From: UBA966 sp046350355
Lineage (GTDB): Bacteria > Planctomycetota > Phycisphaerae > Phycisphaerales > SM1A02
Assembly (NCBI GenBank): GCA_046350355.1
Contig: JAXMAN010000002.1
Span: 496,001-560,000, forward strand
Direction: 5' to 3'
Length of the DNA: 64,000 nt
The notes under the pieces are model-generated. The model was not told where the DNA came from, did not search any database, and saw only the letters and a list, made by a program, of their open reading frames with translations. Shown here piece after piece: positions 26,992 through 35,258 of the stretch (within the stretch, counting starts at the first letter, position 1; every line of letters starts with the position of its first letter). The position numbers were made by a program, and so were the translations under genes.

Positions 26992-28007
26992 CGACCTCCC
27001 CGGAGCTCCCCGACGTGATCTTCTTCGGATCCGGGGAGTTCGGGGTTCCGGTCCTCCGGGCGCTCGCCGCCAAGGGGCGCGTCGCGATGGTCGTCAGTCA
27101 GCCCGACCGGGAGGCCGGCCGCGGCAAGGTGCCGACGCCGACGCCGGTGAGCGCCTGCGCCGCGGAACTGGGGCTGGAACTGCGCCGTCCCGCCGACTGC
27201 AACGAGCCCGCCGCGCTGGCGGAGCTGCGCGCCGCCGCCGCCCGCGCCGGCGAGCGCGCGCGCGCGCAGGGGCGGGCGCAGCCGGCGCCGTGCTTCGTGG
27301 TGATCGCCTACGGGCAGAAGCTCTCGAACGCGCTGCTGGAGGGGATCTTCGCGGTCAACCTGCATGGCTCGGTGCTGCCGCGATGGCGCGGCGCGGCGCC
27401 GATCCAGCGCGCGCTCATGGAGGGCGACGCGCAGGCGGGCGTCACCGTGATCTCGCTCGCGCAGCGGATGGACGCGGGGCTCGTCTACGCGGTGCGCACG
27501 CTGCCGGTGGGGCCGCGCCAGACGGCGGGGGAGCTGCACGACGCGCTCTCGGCGCTGGGGCCGGAGGCGGTGGAGTCGGTGCTCGCCGCGTGGATGGCGG
27601 GGACGCTGCGCGGCGCGGCGCAGGACGAATCGCAGGCGACGCGCGCGCGCAAGCTCGGGCGCGCGGATGCGTGGGTGGATCTCTCGATGGACGGCGCGCG
27701 CGTGCGTGCGCGCATCAACGGACTGAATCCCTGGCCCGGCTGCGCGGCGCAGGTGGAGGGACGCCCGCTGCTGCTGCGGCGGTGCGAGGAGGTGGCGGGC
27801 GCGGGCGCGGGTGGCGCCATGGGCGCGCCCGAGGCCGGCACGCTCGATCCCGACGGCACGCTCTGGTGCGGCCGCGGCGCGGTGCGGCTGCTGGAGGTGC
27901 AGGCGCCGGGCGGCCGCGCGATGGAGTTCACCGCGTGGGCGCGCGGCATCCGGCTTCAGTCGCGCGCCACGCTGCGCAGCGCGCCCGTGCAGGAGGCCCC
28001 GCGATGA
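26988..28007 (+). CDS. fmt: Methionyl-tRNA formyltransferase
   Basis: 339 residues. The N-terminal Rossmann domain has IFFGSGEFGVPVLRAL and the active-site segment NLHGSVLPRWRGAAPIQRAL with the catalytic Asn and His; a MDAG segment follows with the third catalytic residue. The C-terminal beta-barrel (about 210-320) binds tRNA. A 20-residue Ala/Arg-rich insertion interrupts the first domain at about residue 80-100. It formylates Met-tRNAi using 10-formyl-THF, pairing functionally with Def encoded just upstream. The queA start overlaps its stop (ATGA). Confidence 0.94.
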   Translation: MTTSPELPDVIFFGSGEFGVPVLRALAAKGRVAMVVSQPDREAGRGKVPTPTPVSACAAELGLELRRPADCNEPAALAELRAAAARAGERARAQGRAQPAPCFVVIAYGQKLSNALLEGIFAVNLHGSVLPRWRGAAPIQRALMEGDAQAGVTVISLAQRMDAGLVYAVRTLPVGPRQTAGELHDALSALGPEAVESVLAAWMAGTLRGAAQDESQATRARKLGRADAWVDLSMDGARVRARINGLNPWPGCAAQVEGRPLLLRRCEEVAGAGAGGAMGAPEAGTLDPDGTLWCGRGAVRLLEVQAPGGRAMEFTAWARGIRLQSRATLRSAPVQEAPR

Positions 28008-29107
28008 CCGCGCTTCCCACGCAGGCGCTCGACTACCCCTTCGACGAGCGCTTCATCGCCGCGCAGGCCGCCGAGCCGCGCGACAGCGCCCGGCTCATGG
28101 TGGTGCACCGCGCCGACGGGCGCGTCGAGCACCGCCGCGTGCGCGACCTGCCCGAGTACCTGGGCGCGGGCGACCGCCTGGTCCTCAACCGCACCGCCGT
28201 GCGCCGCGCGCGCTTCATGGGCCGCCGCGTCACCGGGACCCGCGTGACGGAGGGGCTCTTCCTCGACCCCACCGGCGACGGCTGCTGGAACGCGCTCGTG
28301 AAGCACTCGAACCGCTTCCATGCGGGAGACCTGCTGCGGCTCATCGACCCGCACGGCCACGAGACGCAGGACCATGTGCGCCTGATCGAGCGCGCCGGCG
28401 ACGGCTGGAAGGTGCGCATCGAGGGCCCCGGCAGCGCCGACGCCGTCTTCGAGCGCAGCGGATGGACGCCGCTGCCGCCCTACATCCGCCGCGCGCGCGG
28501 CGGCGACGAGGCCTCCGCCGGCGACGCCGAGGCGCGCGACCACGCGCGCTACCAGACCGTCTACGCACGCCCCGAGGCGGTGGGCTCCGTCGCCGCCCCT
28601 ACGGCGGGGCTGCACTTCACGCAGCCGCTGCTGCAGTCGCTGCGCGCGCGCGGCGTGCAGGAGCTGGAGCTGCTGCTGGATGTCGGCGCGGGCACCTTCA
28701 AGCCGGTCGAGACGCCGACGCTCGCCGAGCACCGCATGCACCGCGAGCACTTCAGCGTGCCCGCCGCGACGCTCGCGGCGCTGCGCGCGCTGGCGCCCGA
28801 ACGCGCCGCGGGGCGCGCGCGGCTGGTGGTCGTGGGCACGACGACGGTGCGCGCGCTCGAGAGCCTTCCCGATCCGCTCCCCGCCGCCGACACGGACCTG
28901 GACGGCTCGACGGAGATCCTCATCGCGCCCGGGCACCGCTTCCGCTTCGTCGACGCGCTGATGACCAACTTCCACCTGCCGCGCAGCACGCTGCTGGCGC
29001 TGGTGGGGGCGCTCGTCGGGCTGGAGCGGCTGAAGGAGCTCTACGCGCTCGCGCAGCACGAGGGCTATCGGTTCTACAGCTACGGCGACGCGATGCTGAT
29101 CCTCTAG
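28004..29107 (+). CDS. queA: S-adenosylmethionine:tRNA ribosyltransferase-isomerase
   Basis: 367 residues, typical length about 350. Family landmarks: LVLNRTAVRRAR, WNALVKHSNR, VGSVAAPTAGLHFT, LLLDVGAGTFKPV, the STEILIAPGHRF segment and FVDALMTNFHLPRSTLLALV. QueA adds the ribosyl moiety of SAM to 7-aminomethyl-7-deazaguanine in tRNA anticodons, producing epoxyqueuosine. QueG, which finishes the pathway, is encoded at 52989-54083. Start overlaps the fmt stop (ATGA at 28004-28007). A 10-bp hairpin follows the stop. Confidence 0.95.
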   Translation: MTALPTQALDYPFDERFIAAQAAEPRDSARLMVVHRADGRVEHRRVRDLPEYLGAGDRLVLNRTAVRRARFMGRRVTGTRVTEGLFLDPTGDGCWNALVKHSNRFHAGDLLRLIDPHGHETQDHVRLIERAGDGWKVRIEGPGSADAVFERSGWTPLPPYIRRARGGDEASAGDAEARDHARYQTVYARPEAVGSVAAPTAGLHFTQPLLQSLRARGVQELELLLDVGAGTFKPVETPTLAEHRMHREHFSVPAATLAALRALAPERAAGRARLVVVGTTTVRALESLPDPLPAADTDLDGSTEILIAPGHRFRFVDALMTNFHLPRSTLLALVGALVGLERLKELYALAQHEGYRFYSYGDAMLIL

Positions 29108-29138
29108 GCGCGCGCTGGATCCGCGGGAGCGCGCCTAG
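29104..29138 (+). terminator. 10-bp hairpin spanning the queA stop, just before ubiX
   Basis: CTAGGCGCGC (29104-29113, including the queA stop TAG) pairs with GCGCGCCTAG (29129-29138). There is no T-tract. It may end the def-fmt-queA transcript; the 3' arm runs straight into the TAGAAT promoter box of ubiX. Confidence 0.45.
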
Positions 29139-29141
29139 AAT
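29136..29141 (+). promoter_or_regulatory. -10 box TAGAAT, 6 nt before ubiX
   Basis: TAGAAT (one mismatch to TATAAT) ends 6 nt before ATG 29148, the exact spacing expected if the A of ATG is the first transcribed base. Confidence 0.5.
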
Positions 29142-29147
29142 CGGGCC

Positions 29148-29753
29148 ATGTCCGCGCCCGCGCGCATCATCGTCGGCATCAGCGGCGCCACCGGCATCGT
29201 CTACGGCGTCCGGCTGCTGGAGCTGCTGCGCGAGTGCGGCGTGGAGACGCACCTGGTCGTCTCGCGCGCCGCGGAGCTCACGCGCGCGCACGAGCTGCCG
29301 CTGAGCGCCGAGCAGCTGCGCGCGCTCGCGACGCACGCGTACCCCATCGGAGACGTCGGCGCGTCGCTCTCGAGCGGCAGCTTCCAGACCCTGGGCATGG
29401 TCGTCGCGCCCTGCTCGATGCGCACGCTGGGGGAGATCGCCGGCGGCGTCACGACCAACCTGCTGACGCGCGCCGCGGATGTGACGCTGAAGGAGCGCCG
29501 CCGCCTGGTGCTGCTGGTGCGCGAGACGCCGCTGACCGCGGTCCACCTGCGAAACATGCTCACGGTCACCGAGGCGGGCGCCATCGTCGCGCCGCCGGTG
29601 CCCGCCTTCTACACGCGCCCGACGACGCTGGACGAGATCGTCACGCAGACGGCCTCGCGCGTGCTCGACCTCTTTGGGATTTCCGTCCCCGGCGCGACGC
29701 GCTGGGGCGAGCAGATCGAGCTCTCGCCGATGCCGCGGGAGCGCGGCGCGTGA
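29148..29753 (+). CDS. ubiX: Flavin prenyltransferase UbiX
   Basis: 201 residues, family length. The flavin-binding GISGATGIVYGVRLLELL loop, the SGSFQTLGMVVAPCSMRTLGEIAGG block and the RRLVLLVRETPLT-HLRNML segment are diagnostic. The enzyme prenylates FMN with dimethylallyl phosphate to make the cofactor of UbiD decarboxylases. The dimethylallyl donor comes from the isoprenoid pathway whose last step (ispH) is also encoded here. No ubiD gene is visible in the window. The next gene starts on the stop (GTGA). Confidence 0.94.
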   Translation: MSAPARIIVGISGATGIVYGVRLLELLRECGVETHLVVSRAAELTRAHELPLSAEQLRALATHAYPIGDVGASLSSGSFQTLGMVVAPCSMRTLGEIAGGVTTNLLTRAADVTLKERRRLVLLVRETPLTAVHLRNMLTVTEAGAIVAPPVPAFYTRPTTLDEIVTQTASRVLDLFGISVPGATRWGEQIELSPMPRERGA

Positions 29754-30136
29754 GCGGTTCGCGCGTGGCGCTCGCGACGACGCGCTTCGACGCGATGCTC
29801 GCCTTCTACCGCGACGGGCTGCGCTTTCCCGTGACCGACGGCTGGGAGCGCGCCGGCGCGCGCGGCACGGTGGTGCAGGGACCCGGCCTCGCCGTGGAGC
29901 TGCTGGACGCGCTGCGGGACCGGCATCCCTTTGGCCTGCATGCGGCGGGGGACCGGGTGCACCTGGTCTTCGAGGTGCCCGATGCCCGGGCCGCGCACGG
30001 GGGGCTGGGCGAGGCCGCGCGTGCCGGAGCGAGCGCGCCCGCGCCGACGAGCTGGTGCCCGTGCGCCTTCCACCTGCGCGACCCCGACGGCACGGCGGTC
30101 TGGTTCGTCGAGCGCGCCGACGCCGCGAGCCGATAG
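29750..30136 (+). CDS. VOC (glyoxalase/bleomycin resistance) superfamily protein
   Basis: 128 residues, GTG start overlapping the ubiX stop. A single vicinal-oxygen-chelate-like module: VALATTRFDAMLAFYRDGLRF at the start and FHLRDPDGTAVWFVE at the end, the classic paired beta-alpha-beta elements. The Glu of WFVE and the His of HLVFEVPD are candidate metal ligands. Substrate unknown. Co-translation with ubiX suggests a linked but undefined role. Confidence 0.75.
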   Translation: MSGSRVALATTRFDAMLAFYRDGLRFPVTDGWERAGARGTVVQGPGLAVELLDALRDRHPFGLHAAGDRVHLVFEVPDARAAHGGLGEAARAGASAPAPTSWCPCAFHLRDPDGTAVWFVERADAASR

Positions 30137-30227
30137 AGTGGGCAGCGGGCCGCAGGCCGCGGCCGGCCGCTCCGCCGCCGTGCGCGGAGGCCGGCGACGG
30201 CGCCTGTGTCCCGCCAGGAGCACGCCC

Positions 30228-31772
30228 GTGAAGCTCACCGAACTGCTCGCCGGCATCGCCGCCACGAAGTCCGCGGTCACCGTCACCACCATCGCCGACG
30301 ACAGCCGCCGGGTCATCCCCGGTGCGCTCTTCATCGCCCGCCCGGGCACCCGCGCCGACGGGCGCGCCTTCGTGGCGGACGCGGTCGCGCGCGGCGCGGC
30401 GGCGATCCTCTACCAGGGCGAGGACCCGTGCCCGCCCGGCCCCGACGGCCAGCCCGGCTTCCCCGAGGTCGTGCGCGTGCGGGTCAAGGACGACGCCGAC
30501 CTCGCGTGCATCACCGGCAAGCTCGCCCAGCGCATCGAGGGCAACCCCAGCGGCTGGCTCACGATGGTGGGCGTCACGGGCACCAACGGCAAGACGACGA
30601 TGACCTTCCTCGTGCAGCAGTTCCTGCGCGCGGCGGGGCGTCCCTGCGGCGTGATCGGGACGGTGGTCATCGACGACGGCGCGCACGCGCTGCCGGCGAA
30701 CCTGACGACTCCGTCGGCGATCGACATCGCCAGCGCGCTCGGGCGCATGGTGCGCAACGCCTGCTGCGCCTGCGCGATGGAGGTCTCCAGCCACGCGCTC
30801 GACCAGCGGCGCGTCGAGGGGATCGAGTTCCGCGTCGGCGTCTTCAGCAACCTCACCGGCGACCACCTGGACTACCACGGCACGATGGAGGCGTACGCCG
30901 CCGCGAAGGCGCGCCTCTTCGCCGCGCTGCCCCCCGACGGGACCGCGATCGTCAACGCCGACGATCCCTGGCACGCGCGCATGCTGCAGGACTGCCGCGC
31001 GCGCGTGCTGCGCTGCCGGCTGCGCGCCGGCGCCTCGCCCGCGGCGGGACCCGCGGACTGCGTGGCCACGGTGCACGCCTCGCGGCTGGGGTGGCAGGAC
31101 ACGAGCTTCGACGGTCCCTGGGGCAGCATCCGCGTGCGCCTGCCGATCGTGGGCCGGCACAACGCGATGAACGCGCTCGAGGCCGCCGCCGCGGCGCACA
31201 CGCTGGGCGTGGATGCCGCCGCCCTGGAGTCCGCGCTGGCCCAGTGCGCGGCGCCCCCGGGCCGCCTGGAGCCGGTCACCACCCCCGAGGATCCCTTCGC
31301 GGTCCTGGTCGACTACGCCCACACCGACGACGCGCTGCTGAACGTGCTGACCGCGCTGCGGCCGCTGCTGGGCCCGGGCGGGCGGCTGATCACCGTCTTC
31401 GGCTGCGGCGGCGACCGCGACCGCACCAAGCGCCCGCGCATGATGCGCGTGGCGTGCGAGCACTCCGACCGCGTCGTGGTCACCAGCGACAACCCGCGCA
31501 CCGAGGAGCCCGAGTCGATCATCGACGAGATCCTCACCGGCCGCCCCGCGGGCGCGACCGTCCCCGTCCAGCGTCAGGCCGACCGCGCCCGCGCGATCGA
31601 GCTGGCGGTGGGGGAGGCGCGCGCGGGCGACATCGTGATCATCGCCGGCAAGGGGCACGAGGACTACCAGATCATCGGCACCGAGAAGCGCTCCTTCGAC
31701 GACCGGCTCGTTGCGCGCGCGGCGCTGGGGCGCGGCGCGCCGGCGCCCTCGGTCGCGCGGGTGCACGCGTAG
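30228..31772 (+). CDS. murE: UDP-N-acetylmuramoyl-tripeptide synthetase (meso-diaminopimelate adding)
   Basis: 514 residues, GTG start with AGGAG 9 nt upstream. The Mur-ligase P-loop GVTGTNGKTT, the LTTPSAID and EVSSHALDQRR segments, and the DNPR motif (SDNPRTEEPESII) are present; DNPR is the signature for meso-diaminopimelate rather than lysine, so the peptidoglycan should be DAP type. A TAGAGT box overlaps the stop of the preceding gene (30134-30139). A bidirectional hairpin terminator separates it from the rest of the wall genes, so it is not co-transcribed with murF-mraY, unlike in most bacteria. Confidence 0.95.
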   Translation: MKLTELLAGIAATKSAVTVTTIADDSRRVIPGALFIARPGTRADGRAFVADAVARGAAAILYQGEDPCPPGPDGQPGFPEVVRVRVKDDADLACITGKLAQRIEGNPSGWLTMVGVTGTNGKTTMTFLVQQFLRAAGRPCGVIGTVVIDDGAHALPANLTTPSAIDIASALGRMVRNACCACAMEVSSHALDQRRVEGIEFRVGVFSNLTGDHLDYHGTMEAYAAAKARLFAALPPDGTAIVNADDPWHARMLQDCRARVLRCRLRAGASPAAGPADCVATVHASRLGWQDTSFDGPWGSIRVRLPIVGRHNAMNALEAAAAAHTLGVDAAALESALAQCAAPPGRLEPVTTPEDPFAVLVDYAHTDDALLNVLTALRPLLGPGGRLITVFGCGGDRDRTKRPRMMRVACEHSDRVVVTSDNPRTEEPESIIDEILTGRPAGATVPVQRQADRARAIELAVGEARAGDIVIIAGKGHEDYQIIGTEKRSFDDRLVARAALGRGAPAPSVARVHA

Positions 31773-31796
31773 CCGGCATTTCCCTCGGTCCAAAGG

Positions 31797-31825
31797 AAGA
31801 CCCCGGCGCCAGGCGCCGGGGTCTT
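31797..31825. terminator. 14-bp bidirectional hairpin after murE
   Basis: 31797-31810 is complementary to 31812-31825 with a single central A, effectively a 12-bp stem with a small loop. AA/TT ends on both sides suit termination of murE (plus) and of the convergent small membrane gene (minus). Confidence 0.7.
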
Positions 31826-31851
31826 GCGTTGTCTGGAGCGTGCGGAGCGCG

Positions 31852-32103
31852 TCAGGAGGACGTCGGCTGCGTGTTCGCGCGCTTGGTGAAGACCGCGATG
31901 ATGACGAGCAGGGCGACGAGGCCCACGAAGCCGCCCTTGCCGAGCTGGTCGACGAAGGCCATGAGGTTCTTGGTGATGGCGCCGAAGTACGAGGTGGATT
32001 CGGTGCCGAAGATGATCTGGACGAGGACGCCGATCGCGATGAACAGCAGCATGATGTCGACGAGTTCCTTCGCCCAACCCTTGACCAGTTCGAAGCCCTT
32101 CAT
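31852..32103 (-). CDS. Small membrane protein, two predicted spans, unknown function
   Basis: 83 residues from ATG 32103, which has AAGGAG 9 nt upstream. Two hydrophobic segments are visible: DIMLLFIAIGVLVQIIFG (about 17-34) and GFVGLVALLVIIAVF (about 57-71), joined by a 22-residue loop with FGAITKNLMAFVDQLGKG. Both ends are polar. No family is recognised. It is inserted, on the opposite strand, between murE and murF, and a GGGGGCGA/TCGCCCCC hairpin (32134-32155) lies about 30 nt upstream in its leader region. Confidence 0.7.
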   Translation of the reverse strand: MKGFELVKGWAKELVDIMLLFIAIGVLVQIIFGTESTSYFGAITKNLMAFVDQLGKGGFVGLVALLVIIAVFTKRANTQPTSS

Positions 32104-32133
32104 GCGTGGTCTCCTTGACTCGGGGGATCCGTC

Positions 32134-32155
32134 GGGGGCGAAGCCATTCGCCCCC
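32134..32155. other. 8-bp hairpin upstream of the small membrane gene
   Basis: GGGGGCGA (32134-32141) pairs with TCGCCCCC (32148-32155) around AGCCAT. On the minus strand it would fold in the 5' leader of the gene at 31852-32103. No T-tract. Confidence 0.5.
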
Positions 32156-32317
32156 TCTGCAAGGGCTATCGGAACCCGGTCTTCGAGGCCATGAAAGATT
32201 TCAGACGGGGCCTCCGCGATCAAACTCCCGCGGGGGTCGCGGAGCGGGGCGACGGACCCGCCGGGCGACGCTGCCGGGGCGCGGATCGCAGGGGCGCGGC
32301 GCGCCCGGAATCCGGGC

Positions 32318-32413
32318 TCAGAAGCCGATCGCCCGCGCGAGCAGGATGCCCACGAACAGGCCCATGCTGGCCATGAGGGCGCGCTGGATGTGGCGGTGGA
32401 GACGCTCGCTCAT
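32318..32413 (-). CDS. Possible 31-residue single-span membrane peptide
   Basis: ATG 32413 opens MSERLHRHIQRALMASMGLF and ends GILLARAIGF: a basic amphipathic start, then about 18 hydrophobic residues. It lies in the 460-bp gap between the small membrane gene and murF. No good Shine-Dalgarno is visible and no family is recognised. It may be a real micro-protein or a chance ORF. The rest of the gap (32156-32317 and 32414-32490) shows nothing else I can support. Confidence 0.35.
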   Translation of the reverse strand: MSERLHRHIQRALMASMGLFVGILLARAIGF

Positions 32414-32490
32414 GGACGGAGTCTCGGATGCCCCCGGGGCGGGGCAAGGCGGCAGCGGGCGGAATCGGCCACTGGGATCGGTCTGTGCGA

Positions 32491-32496
32491 TACGCT
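32491..32496 (+). promoter_or_regulatory. -10-like box TACGCT upstream of murF
   Basis: TACGCT lies 70 nt before the murF ATG. The leader would contain a 21-codon ORF (ATG 32510, stop 32573-32575) that overlaps the murF start, and an AAAGGAG Shine-Dalgarno for murF inside that ORF. Confidence 0.35.
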
Positions 32497-32565
32497 TCGC
32501 GCGCCCTCCATGGTCGGAGGGCGGTGGCCCCGACCTGGGGGCGCAGGTGTGCAAAGGAGTGCGCG

Positions 32566-34047
32566 ATGCAGCTGACCGGCGATGAACTTCGCAGCGCTGT
32601 CGGGGGGCAGTGGATCGTTCCACCCGAGATGCCGCACACCCCGGGCCGGCCGCCGATGCCGCTGGTGGCCAGCGGCGTGGCGACGGACACGCGCGAGCCG
32701 ATGCGCGGGGCGCTCTTCGTCGCGCTGCGCGGCGAGCGCTTCGACGCGCACCAGTTCCTGGCGCAGGCCGCGGCGGCGGGGGCGGTCGCCGCGCTGGTCG
32801 ACCGCAAGGCGGGCAGCTACGAGCGGCCGCCGGGCCTCCCGCTGCTGGAGGTGGGGGACACGCGCGCGGCGCTCGCGGATCTCGCGCGCACCTGGCGCGC
32901 GCGCCTGCGCGGAAAGGTGGTCGCGATCACCGGCTCGAGCGGCAAGACGACGACGCGCCGCCTGGTGCACGCCGCGCTGGGCACGACGATGAGCGGGAGC
33001 GCCTCGCCCAAGAGCTACAACAACGACATCGGCGTGCCGCTGACGATCCTGGGCGCGGACGCGGCGCATGGGTACCTCGTCGCCGAGATCGGCATGAGCA
33101 ACCCCGGCGAGATCGCGCCCCTCTCGCGGCTGGCGGCGCCGCAGGTGGCGATCATCACGATGGCCGGCCGCGCGCACCTGGGCGGCATGGGGAGCGTCGA
33201 CGCGATCATCCAGGAGAAGTCGAGCCTGGTGGATGGCCTGCACACGACCGGGATCGCGCTGGTCAACGGCGACCAGCCGCGCCTGGTGGCGGCGGTGCAG
33301 GCGCGGCTCAAGCCCGGCGTGCGGCTGGTGACCTTCGGGACCAGCCCCGGCTGCCAGTGGCGGCTGGTGGGCCGGCAGGCGCTGGGCGAGCGCCAGAGCG
33401 TGCGCATCGCCGAGCCCGACGGCACCGAGTGGTCCTGCGAACTGGGCCTTCCCGGCGACTACAACGCGATGAACGCGCTCGCCGCGGCGGCGTGCGCGCG
33501 CCTGCTGGGCGTGGATCCCGCGCGCGTGGGGGCGGCCTTCGCGGCGATCGCCCCCAGCGAGATGCGCATGGTCCGCCAGGAGCTGGGCGGCCTCGCGGTC
33601 TACAACGACGCCTACAACGCCAATCCGGACGCGGTCCAGGCCGCGCTGCGCGCCTTCGCGGAGCTCGGCGCGGGCGCGCGCCGGCGCGTGGCGGTCCTGG
33701 GCGACATGCTCGAGCTGGGCGACGCCTCCGCCGCGCTGCACGCCGAAGTGGCGCGCGCGGCGGTCGCCAGCGGGGCGGGGCTGCTGGTCTTCGTCGGCGC
33801 CGAGAGCGCGCACGGCGCGCAGGAGGCGCGGCGCCTCGTGGCGGAGGGGGGCGCCCCCGAGATCCTCCACGTCCCCGCGCTGGACGACGCCGGCGTCGCG
33901 CGCATCGCGCAGGCGCTGCGTCCGGGCGACGCAATTCTGCTGAAGGGAAGCCGCGGCAGCCGAATGGAACGATTGGTCCAGGCGCTCGCCGCGCGCGCCG
34001 CCGATGTCGCCGCCCCCGAAGGAGCCGCGCCGTGCTCTACAACCTGA
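32566..34047 (+). CDS. murF: UDP-N-acetylmuramoyl-tripeptide--D-alanyl-D-alanine ligase
   Basis: 493 residues, AAAGGAG 7 nt before the ATG. Mur-ligase architecture: N-terminal UDP-binding domain, P-loop AITGSSGKTTTRRL, KSYNNDIGVPLTIL, the AEIGMSNPGEIA loop that is diagnostic for MurF, YNDAYNANPDA and LKGSRGSRME at the end. It adds D-Ala-D-Ala to the UDP-MurNAc tripeptide. mraY overlaps its last 16 bases, so the two genes form one unit. Confidence 0.95.
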   Translation: MQLTGDELRSAVGGQWIVPPEMPHTPGRPPMPLVASGVATDTREPMRGALFVALRGERFDAHQFLAQAAAAGAVAALVDRKAGSYERPPGLPLLEVGDTRAALADLARTWRARLRGKVVAITGSSGKTTTRRLVHAALGTTMSGSASPKSYNNDIGVPLTILGADAAHGYLVAEIGMSNPGEIAPLSRLAAPQVAIITMAGRAHLGGMGSVDAIIQEKSSLVDGLHTTGIALVNGDQPRLVAAVQARLKPGVRLVTFGTSPGCQWRLVGRQALGERQSVRIAEPDGTEWSCELGLPGDYNAMNALAAAACARLLGVDPARVGAAFAAIAPSEMRMVRQELGGLAVYNDAYNANPDAVQAALRAFAELGAGARRRVAVLGDMLELGDASAALHAEVARAAVASGAGLLVFVGAESAHGAQEARRLVAEGGAPEILHVPALDDAGVARIAQALRPGDAILLKGSRGSRMERLVQALAARAADVAAPEGAAPCSTT

Positions 34048-35243
34048 CCGAGTGGCTGCAGAACTGGCTCGACTCCGTCGGGCTCTACCCGCTCGTGCAG
34101 GTCATGTACCAGCTCGAGTTCCGCGCCTTCCTGGCGGTGCTCCTCTCCTTCGGGATCGTGCTCGCGGGCATGCCGCGGCTGATCCGGCGCCTGCAGGCGG
34201 TCAAGTTCGGCGACTCCCCCGAGTTCTACAACGGCGGATTGAACGAGCTCATGGCCTCGAAGAAGGGGACCCCGACGATGGGCGGCCTCCTGCTCTGCGG
34301 CTCGGTGCTGCTGACGACGCTGCTGCTGACGGACATCGTGCACAGCCGGCTGGTGCACATCGCCGTCGCGGTGCTGGTCTGGCTGGCGGCGCTGGGCGCG
34401 TGGGACGACTGGCTGAAGCTGACGCAGGCGCGCCGGCAGGCGGCGGGGCAGGGACCCAGCCGCGAGGGGCTCTTCGCCTGGGAGAAGCTGGTCTTCCAGT
34501 TCGGCATCGGCATCATCGCCTGCTGGTTCCTCTACGGCGCCGCGACGACCTCCGACGCGCATGTGATGAACCTGCCCTTCCAGCGCACCTACCTGCCCTC
34601 GCCCACCGAGGGGGCGCTGCAGGCGCCGGAGCTTGCGCCGGGCGTCTGGATCATGGGGCTGGGCGCATTCGTGCTCATCGGCGCCTTCATGATCGCCTTC
34701 ACGAGCAACGCGGTGAACCTCACCGACGGCCTCGACGGCCTGGCGGGCGGGACGCTGCTGATCGCGAGCTTCGCGATGATGGTCCTGACCTGGATCGCCG
34801 CGAGCCAGCGCGCCTCGTACCACCTCATGGTGCCGCATGTCCCCGGCGCGGGCGAGCTCATGGTCGTCGCCGGCGCGATGGCGGGGGCGTGCCTGGGCTT
34901 CCTCTGGTTCAACGTCTCGCCGGCGCAGGTCTTCATGGGCGACACCGGATCGCTCGCGATGGGCGGCCTCCTGGCCTACATCGGCGTGGCGATCCGGCAG
35001 GAGGCGCTTCTGGTGCTCATCGGCGGCGTCTTCTACCTGGAGGCGCTGAGCGTGATGGCGCAGGTCGGCTGGTTCAAGTACACGGCGCGGCGCTTCGGCG
35101 AGGGGCGGCGCATCCTGCGCTGCGCGCCGGTGCATCACCACTTCCAGATGTGCGGCTGGAAGGAGACGCAGGTGGTGGGGCGCTTCTACCTCGTCGCCGT
35201 GACGCTGGCGATCCTGGCGATCGTGAGCCTGAAGCTGCGCTGA
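34032..35243 (+). CDS. mraY: Phospho-N-acetylmuramoyl-pentapeptide transferase
   Basis: 403 residues, GTG start with AAGGAG (34019-34024) 7 nt upstream, overlapping murF by 16 nt. About ten transmembrane helices. Catalytic loops: KKGTPTMGG, the GAWDDWLKL Asp pair, SNAVNLTDGLDGLAGG, FMGDTGSLAMGG and the PVHHHFQ histidines. It transfers phospho-MurNAc-pentapeptide to undecaprenyl phosphate, giving lipid I at the inner membrane. The usual next genes (murD, ftsW, murG) are absent; the following gene is convergent. Confidence 0.95.
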   Translation: MLYNLTEWLQNWLDSVGLYPLVQVMYQLEFRAFLAVLLSFGIVLAGMPRLIRRLQAVKFGDSPEFYNGGLNELMASKKGTPTMGGLLLCGSVLLTTLLLTDIVHSRLVHIAVAVLVWLAALGAWDDWLKLTQARRQAAGQGPSREGLFAWEKLVFQFGIGIIACWFLYGAATTSDAHVMNLPFQRTYLPSPTEGALQAPELAPGVWIMGLGAFVLIGAFMIAFTSNAVNLTDGLDGLAGGTLLIASFAMMVLTWIAASQRASYHLMVPHVPGAGELMVVAGAMAGACLGFLWFNVSPAQVFMGDTGSLAMGGLLAYIGVAIRQEALLVLIGGVFYLEALSVMAQVGWFKYTARRFGEGRRILRCAPVHHHFQMCGWKETQVVGRFYLVAVTLAILAIVSLKLR

Positions 35244-35258
35244 GGCGCGATCCGCGGC

